Assembly: GCA_009760855.2 (NCBI GenBank)
Contig: WPIO01000001.1
Coordinates: forward strand, 17,532,501 to 17,587,500
Length of the DNA: 55,000 bases
From: Cristatella mucedo
Lineage: Eukaryota > Bryozoa > Phylactolaemata > Cristatellidae
Direction of reading: 5' to 3'
Below the pieces are notes generated by a model. The model had not been told where the DNA came from, made no database searches, and was given only the letters and a program-made list of their open reading frames with translations. The translations under genes were made by a program, and so were the position numbers. Below are positions 12,601-26,368 of this stretch, piece by piece (position 1 is the stretch's first letter; each line of letters begins with the position of its first letter).

Positions 12601-15600
12601 TGATACAGGTCCACGGCAACATCTACCACTTCTATGCCGACTTCACCCAGCTGTACGTTTCATCTAAACCATCGGCATCAGCAGCAGCAACTGATTAACT
12701 GCATGCATGCCTTTCAGACATTCGACCCTGGATGATCGCCAATTTTCTTAAGCCATACGATGCAATAGTCGAACATATACCCATAGGATAGTCTAAACGT
12801 ACGACTTAACTCGGAGACTTTGCACTTCTAATGGCAGTGCTAGTTTGCGCTTGTCATCATCTACTCATAATTTAGGTGTCCTCTTTGACATCTGCTTGAA
12901 GTTTAACAGTTCAATTCAGAAGACCACTTTTATGGTTAGTCATCGTGTTTGATCTCTGTCCAAGATCAGTGACTTCCTACTCCTGTGGCTGGCTACAGAT
13001 TTTACTAGCTCCATCGGTCTGTCTGGACTAGACAGCTGCAATTCAGTTTTGGCTAGGCTACGTCAGCAAGCCTCTGCAGGTAAAGATAAATGTGGCTGAA
13101 ATTTTGGTTACCTAAACAAGAAATTCAGCCTTGCGTTTCGGTTGCTTAAGGAGCTGCAATAGCTCGTGGTTATTTCATGGAAACCGTGGGCAATTCTTAC
13201 TCTGACCCAGAAGGCCCACCATAGCTTGACTCCTTCATACTTAGCAGAACTATTGCACCGGTTTCAGCCTCCTCGTTTTCGCTGGCCCTCCATGATATAT
13301 AAGTGCAGCATTCGTTTTCTTATAGACCATTAGCTCCCCTGGGTCTTAGTCGAGGAGGGTATAAAGTGCTTGCTCTTCACGACTTAGGTCGCAGGTTCGA
13401 GTCCTGCAGTGGGCAATATTTGATTGCCCGCTGCAACTGCGGTGACAGCCGTCAAGACTTTTCTGCTGCTCTACAATTGAGGCAGTTAATCAGCTAACCT
13501 CTTTTGACAGAAGCTTTTGCTCTGCAGGTCGTAGACTGTGGAACCCACTTCCATAATTCTTATGTAGCAACATCTTTCTCAGGCAACTCTGGTGCATACC
13601 ACATTCCACATGCATTCGTGACATCTCGTCTCGACTTCTGCAACTCACTGCTGACTCGCCTACCAGCATGTGCGATCAGGCGATTGCAGCTGGTGCAAAA
13701 CTCTGCAGCTAGGCTTGTCTGTCGTGAGCGTCGCAGTTGCCACATTACTCCACTTCTCGCCGACCTGCACTGGTTACCAGTCAAGCAACGGATTGACTTC
13801 AAGGTTTTGTCGCTCACTTTTAGGTCTCTTCATTCTATGGCTCCAGCCTATCTTTCAGATACACTAACCCATCAGGCAAAGCATCGTACCACTCGCTTTT
13901 CGGAATCCAACAGTCTAGAAATACCTCGTACAAACCTTAAATCCTTTGGAGACCGTGCATTTAGCTCGTATGCTCCCACAGCCTGGAACTCCCTCCCGAC
14001 CTGCATCAGAACATCCCCTGACCTGACCACATTCAAAAGAAACTTAAAAACATACCTATTTAGGACAGCATTTAGTGGGTCCTTGTGATTCGTCCTCGAT
14101 GTGCTTATGCGTGCTGACACTGTTCATGCTGCCACTAACCACATTTGCATGCTGACCCAGTGCATGTAACCCCTAACCATGTTATTCATTTTGTTTGTTT
14201 TTCAAGCATGATTTTACTTACTATTCTATTGCGTATCACTTTGCAGCAAATGTAAAGCGCCTAGAAAGAGATTAAGTTCTCTGAGGGCGCTTTATCAAGT
14301 GCAATATTATTATTATTATTATTATTATTCCGTGCTTGGCCCTCTTTGTTTCACAATGTGTACTCTCCCAATTGCCGATATAATCGCCAATCGCAATCTT
14401 GGTTTTCCCTTTAATAAAAATAATAATAATACATTTATGCAGAACCCTCAGAGAACTTAAATCTTTTTCTAAGCACTGTACAGATGCTGCATAGAAAGCA
14501 TTACCAAATGATTGCAGGTAACATCCGCAATGGCTAACATCCGAAAAGCTAGAATTACTCACAAATTTGAAAGCCTAACCCTCAAAATGAGCTCAGCCTC
14601 TCCTGTAGCATCTGCAGGCAGTCTGTGTGCCCTGCTCCAGAGTGACCTTTCACCAGATGACCATGTCTGCTGCGCAGTCAATGTGCCTAATTTCATATAT
14701 GTGCCAGTGCGAAAATTTGGTCTTGCTACGATGAAGAGACCAGAGCTAAGCTGGTCCCTGCATTAGTCACATACCATCTTAACTTATGCAACTCACTCAT
14801 CCCAGGTCTTCCGGCCAGTAAAATAAGATGCTGACAGCTGATGCAAAATTCTGCAGCTAGGCTTGCTTGTCCTGAACGTCACAATTACCACATCGCCTCT
14901 CTCACCGACCTGCACTGGCTACCCCCTCCAAGTAGGAGACTGTATTGACTTCAACGGTTTGTCACTCACTGCTTCTACAGCTAGCCATCACGTCCGATCC
15001 CTATTCAAGATTAGGAGCTGTCTTCCACAATGGCTTGCAAAATATTTAACTAGCTCCTTAGTTCTGTCTTGGCTTGATTACTGTAATTCCCTTTGGGCTG
15101 GGCTTCCAAAGAAAGCTACCTAGGCCACTGCAGTTGACTATGAATATGGCTGCAAGGCTAGTCTTCAAGTCCCCGAGGTTTGAGCACGTGTCTTCTTTGC
15201 TGAAAGAGCTAGGATGGTTGCCGGTTGAGCAACGGATGCAGAGCAAAGTTCTTATGCTGACCCACAAGGCCAAGGCCACGGCTTGGCTCCTTCGTACCTA
15301 GCTGAGCTGCTGCATCAGTTTCAGCCTTTTCGCGCCCTCAGGTCCTGCATGGACAATAAATTAGCTGTTCCATTCCTCCGCTTAAAGACCATTGGCGACA
15401 GAAGCTTTAGCTCTGCAGGTCATAGACTGTGGATATCGCTTCCACAATTCTTACGCAAAGGCAACTACTCTCCTGCTGCCGACTGTGGCTCATTCTTTTC
15501 AGCCTCGCGAGCTGCTACTTCCAAGCTACTCACTACCTCAACTGCTCTCCTGACTCTGCTATGCTTCCCATTTTCTCAAATGTATAGCGCCTAGAACACA

Positions 15601-18600
15601 GATTGAGTTCTCCGAGGGCGCTTTATAAAGTGCATTATTATCATTATTATTTCTCTTTGTTGTGTGAGACGAAGTCTGTTGGCTACCGGATGCGTACCGA
15701 AAGTCGCTTAGGCTGTGAGTGCGCTATACAAAACTCTCCTGCATAACACCTACATAGTCTGTATAACTTTGTGGAGTTACAGATGGAGATACATTGCATT
15801 ACATTACTCACTTTTAGATAACTTCATTCTTTTGCTCTGGCTTACCTGTTCGAAATACTTTGTATTGTACTACCATTCTTCTGACTTAAGTCGTGTAGCT
15901 GTGGCTCTGACCATCCTCGAATTCTTTGTAGACCATGTCTTTAATTCATATGCTCTCAAAGTCCGGAACTCACTCACGACTGACGTCACGAAACCCTCTT
16001 ATGTGACGACATAAGAATAGGCAGGCAAAATCCACCTGTTCCTCACAGCTTGTGCCCCGTCTATGTGAATTTTTCTGTATGTTCTTGTGTATGTGCCACT
16101 GTGCATGTTATCACTAACCAATTGACGCGGTTCCTTTCCACCGTGTCTAAAATACCTAGCTGGGATTGGTTTTTTAGGGAAGTACACAAACGTCTGATTG
16201 TTGATATTATCTTTCCACCCGTCATGTGCTGCTAGGTCAATACTTCACAATTACTTGAATGCCCTATTGACTTTAGCATTGCTTGCCACTTTCTCTTTTG
16301 TCGTACGAGATAGAGTCTATTAGTTAATCTGTGTGCACCGAAAGCTGTGCATGTTTTGATTGTGCTTTAAAAAAATGTGGCTTTGCGGAAGTACTGATGA
16401 AGACACACACATCATTCATCGATGGCTGCCAGGTGAAGAACTAAAGCTACATAGGCTGTGCACCAGCATTACACCCAATTAGTCTTCGTGGCCATGCCGA
16501 ATGACAGATCAAGATCTGCACATCGGATTTATGTGCATTCACCAGATTTCTCCTCACAACAGTCAATTGTTGCAGCCTATGCAGCTTGTGCAATGAGGCT
16601 TTAGGCAGGGCTGAATGCCTATCGTTCCCACCCCTGGGTGGGGCTCGATGGGTGTCATTGTTGGGGAGAGGTTGCCGGAGATAGCGATGACCAGAGGTGG
16701 AAAACAAGGAACTTACAATGAGGAGTTTTGTAGTCGTAGGAGACTCCTCCGAGCATGGTAGGACCTATAGTAGGCAGTTTAACATCAAACTACAGCGGAA
16801 AGAAGTTGTCATTCGTTGTTGTGCTATGGTTAGTCGATCCTCGCGAGCCTGTTCGAAGAGGCAAGGCCTGCCTGCCTCAAGGTTGCTCAGTCGGGCTGCT
16901 GGGGCATCATCTTGTAAGTGGCTCGTTAGCACTGCTGTGCGAGTCTAGCCAATCACTCGAAGCTCGTCTGCCCATTGCTGCCAGGGGGTACCTTTGCTCA
17001 TCCTGCTGGCATGAGAAGGCTGCCTGCACTTATTTCGTACATTCACCAAACGCAGCCGATATAGAGACCGAGGGTACGAGCTCGAGCACGTTGACGTCTC
17101 TGTCGTGCTCGTCTGTTCGTTCTTACCACTGCTTCCTGTGTCGTGAGAATTTATAAGAAAGACACCCAAATTCAGTGCTTCGCTTAGTTCGGCTAGTGGA
17201 CGATGCATATGATTAGGTTCCCCTAGCCGCGGCTTTACCGAGTCAGATGTGCACCAACGACCATCCAGCTAAGAAAAGGATAGCTAATTTATTGTCACGA
17301 GAGAGCCCGGTGACATGAGGAGGCTGATATTGTTGTAGGGGTTCACTTAAAAATCGGCCAGCCTCTTTAAAAACAATAGCAATCTCGTCTCTAAGAAGGC
17401 AGATTCTGCATGCTAAATGTGTGCTGCCGGAAAGGCTGTGCAGCTCCATAAAAATGCATACACTTCATTCTAGTTGAGCAACTCCTACTTAATCCATCCC
17501 CAACTTGATCCACTTAAGGTCATTGACTAGCCCCGGATGATTTCACCTTTATGAAGCATTGTTTAGCAAGCATTTAAGCCACTGAGGAGTATACTGAATA
17601 TGTCCATCGATTTAGAACTATCACGACCTTGCTGAACTAAAGTTGATAAAGAGGCTGAACTAATAACTCAGTCTGTCGTCGAGCAGTTCAGACTGTGTGT
17701 ATGCATGAATCTCCATCTGTAACTCCACGAAACCACAACGACTAAGTCGGTCTTATGCAGGAGAGTATTCTAAAGTGTACTTGAGCTGGAGCAACTTACA
17801 CCTGTGCTTGCGATTGCCAACAGACTTCATCTCATGCAGCAAAGAGAAAGTGAGAAACACAGCCGAGTCCGGAGGGCAGTCAAGCAAATGAGTAGCATAG
17901 AAGTATCAGCTCAGGACAGCTGGAAAGGATGTGCCACAGTCGGTAGCAGGGCAGTAGACATCGCCGTGTAAGAAATGTGGAAGTGAGTTTCACAGACTAG
18001 GATCTGCAGAACAGAATCTTCTGTCACCAACAGTCTTAAACCGTCGGAATAGAATAGTTAATCACTGGTCCATAGAGGAGCTGAGGGCACGAGGAGGCTG
18101 AGGCTGTTGCTGCAGTTCAGCTAGGTATGGAAGAGCCAAGCCTTGGCAGGCCATGTGGGTAAGGATAAGAAGCTACCGCAGCTCCCTCAGCAAAGGAGAC
18201 ACGTGACTGAATATCCTAGATTTGTTGACTAGTCTTGGCAGTCTGTGTGTGACGAGAGGCATCGAGGCATGCAACCGGAGAGTTGCTGACCGACCATGCA
18301 CAGTTCCTTGTGGAGTTCGTTGAAGCTCTCTAGTCATCAGTCTTCAAGTTACCCCGAGGCTATGTGCAAACACTGAACGCCGACATGCCGGGTTTACCGT
18401 GTGGACATGAAGGCGGTTCTTCGAGACAATAATAATAATAGTAATGCAGTTTGATAGTGCCCATCGAGGACTAAATCTTTTTCTAAGCACCTCACATAGG
18501 CTGAACAGGTAATGTAATGTAATGTATCTCCGTCTGTCACTCCACAAAGCCATAAAGACTATCTGGATGTTACGCAGGAGAGTTTTGTATAGCGCACTCA

Positions 18601-21600
18601 CAGCCTAAGCAGGTAGCATATCAATCGGTCATTGTATGGTAACTTTAAATATTGAAGCATGCACGAGTGCAAGAAAAGCTATTCGTTAACTCAGGATGCA
18701 CCGTTCGTAATCGAAGTTTTCTTGGCAAAGAGTTTTCGGTTTTATATGCATAGGACTAGATGTACTATCTTTGAACGATTTGAAGTTAGTCAGAGGTGCA
18801 CCTAAACGACCAGAGTAAGAGGAGCAGGTATTGCGAGGGAAGGCCTGAAGAAAAGGTTACTGAGGAGTAGGTATTTCAGAAAGGCCGGAGCTAGAGGATG
18901 AAGGAACTTAAACGCGACTGGCAGATCTTTGAAGTCGATGAGCTACTTAATGGGGAGCCTGTGCAGGTCGGCAAGAAGCGGTGTAACCGAGATGGACAGC
19001 GGCCGAGTCTGTTACTGTTTTACTACACCAGCACCCTGAGACCTGATTCGGCTGTGCTGGCATGAATAAACAGAGCATCGGATGACAGCACAGAGCCTAC
19101 GTCAGCAGTGCATTTTGGTGGGGGCAAGTGCAATGCCTGCTGCCTCCGAGGCAGTTCCACAAATGGCAACATGCTAAATGCATAATCGTCGACCACGCTC
19201 CCAGTAAGAATGTTTTCGGAGACGGTTGCTAAACATTGCTTAGACGTGGACCAAAATGTTGCGACAAGCCCCTCCCACCCCACCCCCCCCCTTCTCGTAC
19301 CCTCACGGCTGAAAAAAGTCCAGACTGGTCATTTTTTGCTGTAATGGATACTTGTTGAGAATTCCGCGGCTGAATGTTGAGGTTTTTATGAAGGCGATTT
19401 CCATCTTTTAGCGATGCTGAGGAAGTGAACAGAATTTTTTTTCTGGCACTGACCCTAGTCTACCGAGTGAGTTGTAAGATGTGTGCTTTTATCTACTGGC
19501 GACTTGCTTGAGCTAATGCATGACGATGGAGCCTCTTTAATAACCTTACAGAGCTAGTTTCTAAAGGTCGATTTTTCTCGAAACAATGCACCGGTACTTC
19601 ATAATAGAGATCGCATGTTTTTGAATTTGAAGTCGGTCGGTGCAGTTGCGGCTGGGCCATAAACTAAAGTCGTCTCTCGTTTGTCATGGTTAATCAGTTC
19701 CAGACTCTACCTCGATAAATGATTTCCATGAAGTAGGATTCTTTATTTATAAATCGAATATTTTCGTAGTTAGAGCATAGAAAACCTGTTCACGGCCCTC
19801 AGAATAAATGCGGTTTTTAACATTATTGGAGCCCTTGGACATGAAGTAACACCCTTTTAGTCATCGCTACACTCGTATTGCCCATTATATTTGACAAAAT
19901 AAAAGAAAATAAGACATGTTAGACGTTATAAATGTCATATTATTATTAGAGTCCATTTAATTACACACATCCAGTTCTTCCACACAGCCACTAGCCTATA
20001 AAAATAGTGCAACTTGTTCGATGATGAAACGATGAAGATGAAATGACGTACAGTACAGCAAAGAAGAGCAAGGTTACTGCTCATCTGAAGGTACGCCTTC
20101 AGCAGCAGCATTTGCAGGTGGTGCAGTATCTGCAGCAGGTACGTCATCGTCTTCTTCTGCGTTCCATACCTGCAGTTATTTTAATTTTAATTGGAATACA
20201 CAGGTATATAAGTCACTCAGACAACCGAGCATGCTCAGTATAGTTTTCATTATCTCGACAAACTTTGTAATGAATATACATGAATTTACAAACCGCGATA
20301 GAGTGAAGTCACCGAAGTCGAAGCACGAACTGGCAAGGGACGAGTGAATGGATCTGTTTCTAACCAGATGTAGTCGTGGCTAGCCGGTCTTTGGCTAGTG
20401 CTTGACTGCAATGTATTTTGTATGTGCTTCGCACGGACCCATTCCAGGGTGTGGTCTAGTCGACGATTGTGTCCTACGTGTGGACGTGGTTCGTGGATTC
20501 TCTATGTGAGCATGCTGAAAATAAATTGCATTTGCTATATGCTTGGGATGCCTGATGCATGCTTGTATTCTTGCCTGCAGGTTTGAGCTTTGCCTTGTGC
20601 ACTCCCCTAGTCAGCTGTCTGACGTCGATCGTCTGTGTTCCATCTGTTTTCCTCGATGACTTCCATTGGCAAGTTCGGCCCAAGCCCAGCTCGGACTTCC
20701 TGCACGGACTATTTAGATTCGCGCGATGAGCTGCTCCTTAGGGCTCCTCTTACTTTCCATGGTCGCGCAGAAAATCGCTGAGGTCCTTGCTAATTTGGGA
20801 GCACATCTACGGCATGTCTGCTGCAACTCAGCACGTCCCTTTGGGCTCTCAAGACCGCATTTGCAATTCGCTGGCTACAATCAGTTGGTGTTCACTGGGA
20901 TTTATTCGTATTTGTATTTATTTACATTTCTTTTCACTGGGCTTTATTGCTTTGTGCTTCTCTCTCATCATCATCTCAAATTAGGGACCCATTGGCAACT
21001 CACGAAATTCCTCCTGGTTCGCAACTTGTCCACCTGAATCTGTGCACGATCTGCAGTGACTAACAAAATCATGCATTCTTTGCAGGCTTGTCGTTAATAT
21101 TCGTGCTGTAAGCATTAGTAGAATCCTGGCTGCTCAACTCCGCATCGATGCTTCATGCAATTTTTCAGTACCTAGACAACTCAAACGCATGTTTTGTTTA
21201 AATCTATTCCGAAACAGCTATTTCGGTCCCGATGCTGCTAGTTAAACTCGGATCAAGTGTGGGGTCTCTGTTACAGCAAAGCGCTCAGGAGTACTGCCAT
21301 TTTTGTTGATGTGTCACTAATCTAATTGTTGCCTCCAGCAAATTTAAATTAGGCTCCCTGCAAATTTAAAATGGAGTCATTGTTATATACATATTCGGCT
21401 GTTGGTCCACACTGAATCAACTTGCTCTAGAAGGGCTGCTGCAAGTGTCACTTCTTAGTGAGAAAAAGCTTGAGCTTTTTATTCACGTTGCTGCTAATGG
21501 ACAGGGTTTTCCACCCTGGCAGAGCACTGTTGACTTTGTACGGCTATCTGCTAGACCTTATTTATAACCTGGTTTTGTGGCTCTTATGAATTGGCCTTTA

Positions 21601-22395
21601 GGGATGCAGTATCAGGGCACCATTACTGATTTTTTTGTTGTTGCCAGCATATACTTTTTCATCTTTCCTCATGTTATTCCATGTCGCAGCTTCACTCGTG
21701 TATGCATATATGCACATATGCATGCAGATGTGCATGCATATGTGAGAGCGTGTGTGTGCCCAGAACAATTCAATTCTTTAGAGATTGATATACTTGATAT
21801 GAGACAAATGATGAAATGTCACATGGTGTCATGCCTCGTGATTTTGCTTGGTTGCTGGAAAGCCTCAGCATGACAATGGAGACTTATTGAGGTCATTAGG
21901 AGGCCAGCTCGTGTAAGAGTGCTAGGGCTAGGCATCCAAAAAATGAAGCACATCAAAGCATGAGAGAGCAGAAGGAAAAAACGACTTTTCGGTGGAAGCT
22001 GGTGAGACTGGAAGAATTGATGTAGACATACTGCCAGATGCAGACTACTAGCGAATCCATTGCATGATTATTAAACAAGACATGTATGAAATGTATGAAA
22101 ACACGTTGAATAGCAAACGGCGTGTGGTGCTGACGGCAGAATGTGAGCCTCCTACAATTTAGAGTGTCGAACCGATAGCAAGCGCAGTGATAGATGGGAT
22201 GTGAGAACCACTTGCATGCAGCCAGTAACGTTGGTTGTTTACCTACTTGTCTCTCGATAGTTCTCCAATGCTGGCTTAGCAGGGTGATGCCTTCGTGTGC
22301 AGCTTTCGTCGACATCTCATTTTGCAGTGTCACTCTCTTTATCGAAACTACTAACTTTCGTCAGAACACGAACGAGCCATTAACAAGTGGCATGC

Positions 22396-22436
<41 letters not shown>

Positions 22437-24865
22437 GTGGATATGTATATATGTGTGTGTTATGTAATATATATATATATATATATATGTGTGTGTTATT
22501 TAAAAAATATATATATTAAATAATTAAGTGTTTAAATATTCATCTCTCCGTGAAAGACCTCATTGAAATGTCATCTTCCAGTGTGCAGAGCCAGCCGTCC
22601 CTCTTCACTTTTTGCGATTGGCTGACTTCAAGTATCAAGTGAGAAGCAAACTAATTAATTTTGCATCTGCTTTATATATAAACACCGTCATGTCTACCCG
22701 GTTCCTTTGTCGTCTAGGCATTTCCACCCAGGCAAAGAACTTTCTTCTACGACTTCATCCTCATGCACAAATTCGGACGTATGCGGTTCTGCATATGTAC
22801 TGCATACACTATCATTGCGACCATCATAGCTAGGATAACCTCGGGTATTGCTGACCTATATCTCTCCTGAGTGTGCTTGCTCTTCCATGTCTGGTAACTG
22901 GCTACTTAGCCACCACATCAGCTAGCAGTTCTAGTTACTAATTGCTACCGTGTATGGAATTACTATGAGGAAGTATGTGAGCCGGTGAGCTATTTTTGGC
23001 TATCGCCCGCCACCAGTTTCTGCTTGTGCAGGCATGCTTGGTCTCGTTATTGTAAGTTGGCCTCTGCTTAGTTAATGGGATCTCAGGGTTGCACCTGTTC
23101 TCTGCTGCATACCTTATTGGAGAGCGACAAGTCACTGCTCTTACCTAGCTGCTAGTGTTGGGATTCCCACCCACGTGATCTCGTGTTCGAATCCTATCGG
23201 TGGGATCTTTTGCCAGTCAGTTGACACTAACCCTAACCCAGGATGGTCTGCAGTGCCATTGCAGCACTTGGGACAAGGTAGCAACCTGTGAGGTGGTCCG
23301 AAAACTACCCATCGCCAGGCAGAAGAATTGGGACAATTGGGCCTCTGCACTCGAGAATGAGGTTATGGGAATGATCTGTTGTATAGCAGAGCCACGATTT
23401 CAATGTTTCAAGCATTGAACACTCACTGGGTAGGCGATGAATACCTGCTACGACGTGGGTATTTTACGTGCGGGAAAACCCTCGACCCGCAATGATCGTA
23501 TGGTTCACACATCCCTCGACCCGCAATGATCGTATGGTTCACACATCTGCTACAGGTCAATCGCAAGACGATGCCGATCTTGCAGCAAACATGGCTGCAA
23601 TGCGCCTGCCTGGAGAGTCAGAAATGGATTACTATGAACGGCGCTATCAAGAACGAGTAAGGACGCGCCAATGTCTTGAACAGTATGGCTCGTTATGGCT
23701 GAGCCCATGTGGGAAGTGCCCAGCTTTCGTGGTTTGCTGACAGTGGCACACTGAGCCTCATTGATATGCTCTGGTGCCGAACACCTGGGAAAGCATCCTG
23801 CTAGACAGACTTGAGTACGTGACCTCTAGGTTTGTCATTAGATACATACATCTTAGTATCAACTGTGTAGCCATTGCTTAGCTTGATCTAATATTTCTCA
23901 CTGTGCAGGTTGATACTTCTTTACCTAATTGTCTATGGGTGTTCCCTTTTTCCGGCGATAATATTTAGTCACAGTACCAGTAAAATGCAATCTAAATATG
24001 TTGTTACTTCGTCCAAAACTAGTACTTGTGCATGATTTAAGATGTCCTTTGACACCAACGACATGCCATCATTAGCCCTAGGGTTTAACCAAGGGGTAAG
24101 GTGTTCGCTCTTCACCACCCAATATTGGGTTCGAGTCCTGCAGAAGGCGATCCTTTATTGCCCACTGTATGCCGTGGCAATAGCCATTAAGACTTTGCGG
24201 CTGCTATATAAGTGAGGCTGTTGAATCAGCTTACTTAATTTATTATTATTATTATCATCAACTTACATAATTTGAGTGTATGCCTGTATCTGTACCCGCT
24301 AAGCAGAAATCACAGCTGATTTGGTAGCCGGAATTGACCAATTGAAAGAGAGGCACAAAACCAGCAAAAATATAAATGTGAATGGCGAGATGCACTCTCC
24401 TAGTCGAAATTAAATTTGATTGGAATCAGATTAAAAGGTGAGCAATTTCCAAAAGTGAGAGTAGTAACCAACTTTAACAGCAATGGTTCCAGAACAAAAA
24501 GAGAGCAAAGCTTTTACAATATGTCCACATGCAACTGTAGCAGATAACAACGAGAAAAGCAAGCAACAGAGATAGCCACTCAGCGCTGCACTGCTGAAAC
24601 TCAGCAGTGCAGCGCTGAGGTTTCTTCAAGCTCAACAGCAGCTGCAAGTGTCTGAAGAAGAAGGGCAGGATTAGAAGGCCGTCGATGCCCAATGAATGCG
24701 TACTCGTACGAAAAGCTAAACAGCAGCAAGACACCGAAGATGAAGCCCGGTGGTGTGCTACTAAAACCAGCAGGTATATGTAGAGATTTATACAATGACT
24801 GAATATGTATATATATATATATATATTGTATATATATATTGTATATATATATATTGTATATATAA

Positions 24866-24896
<31 letters not shown>

Positions 24897-24906
24897 GCAC
24901 ACACAC

Positions 24907-25003
<97 letters not shown>

Positions 25004-25661
25004 CGTGCGTGCGCGTGTAGTATCATTATCTCGATTAGCGACCTCTCCAAGCGATAAGGATAAGCTGGTGCTTTGCTTGAGAGATTCTATAGTGCCAGCA
25101 ACACCTAATTCGGTCCTTTGGTGTGAAATTGGTTGCCAGAGGCTTTCGGCCGTTTGCTTCAAGGAAAAGCAAGTAGTGTAGCAGAAAAGGAAGACCAAAG
25201 AAAAGGAAGAACGTGCAGAAAAGAAGGTGTATACTAGTTTAGCATGAGCAATTGAAGGGCTGCTGAAAAGAAGCGCCGTGAGGCTTAAGGGTTGAGACTA
25301 GCTAAATATGGCTTAGCTGCAGCCAAGGGAACGATATCTATCTTGATCTCTTGAGACCCCGGAGAGCAAAAGAATCTGTCGGCAAGGCTCTCAAAGGAAA
25401 AGAGCATGTAATTTGTTGCTCTAGGAGGGCTTGGAGGTATGTGCAGCCAGGCAGGGAGGAGCAAAGTCGCAGAGAGCCTTGTAGGTAGGAGTCATCAGAG
25501 TTGCCTGTGGAAATAGTTGTACAGGGAGTAGCCCTGAATCAACGGAACACAATTGATCCTGGATTTAACGAACGAGCTAGCTGCCGAACTTCGAACTAAG
25601 CGTAGATAGCACGTGGTAGTTTTTGGTGGCCCTTCTAAAAGCTAGTTACATGCGACCTTGG

Positions 25662-25726
<65 letters not shown>

Positions 25727-26335
25727 CTATGAACCTATTGTGATCTTTGGCAAGATTTAATGACTGTTCCTGCAGCAGTCTTATGTAGAATAGGTTGTTG
25801 TCGACAATCAGATTGTCATCCAAGAAGCCCATATAGCAGCACTAGGCGATGGTGTTAGCATTGGTCGGCTAATTGAAATCCCCTGAAGGTGTCTGACTCG
25901 GGTTGCTGCTGCAGGTCTAGCATTCTTGCCAGCTGCTGCTCGACTTTTCATCGCTCAGTTTTAGAAAGCTTTCAGACATCTAGAACCTTCAATAGAAAGG
26001 TAGTGCACAAAGCCCTAGGACGTCACCTCCATGCAAATTGTCAGCCATGCGCGCACCTGTTCAAACGTCCCTCGCGCACGGGTGCTGCGCACTTGCGGCG
26101 GTGGTGCTCGCTGAGCGCCTGCTGAACTGGCAGAGAGACCTTTTCCCTACTCGGTCGTCCGTAGGGCCCCCGCCGTAAGCTTGGGCATAATATCGAACGC
26201 TAGGCACAAGGAAAGTCGTGGGCAATTAAGCTCTAGTGAATGCAGCTCTGCATCGTTAAGCCAGGCCAGCTTATTCTGGGCAGGCGGTGCGTGGCTGCTG
26301 CACGGCCTGCTGCTGCACGGCCTGCTGCTGCACGG

Positions 26336-26368
<33 letters not shown>

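Noticed and set aside
13338-13420. A tRNA gene, from the GGTTCGAGTCC box
   Set aside because: At least seven diverged copies share a ~160-bp body and no acceptor stem folds; it is a tRNA-derived SINE.
13504-14088. A 194-codon host gene
   Set aside because: The sequence is the reverse-transcriptase C-terminal domain of a LINE, with several copies in the window.
24601-25198. Long minus-strand frames around 24.6-25.2 kb
   Set aside because: Made of poly Thr-His and Tyr-Ile from the TA/GT microsatellite.
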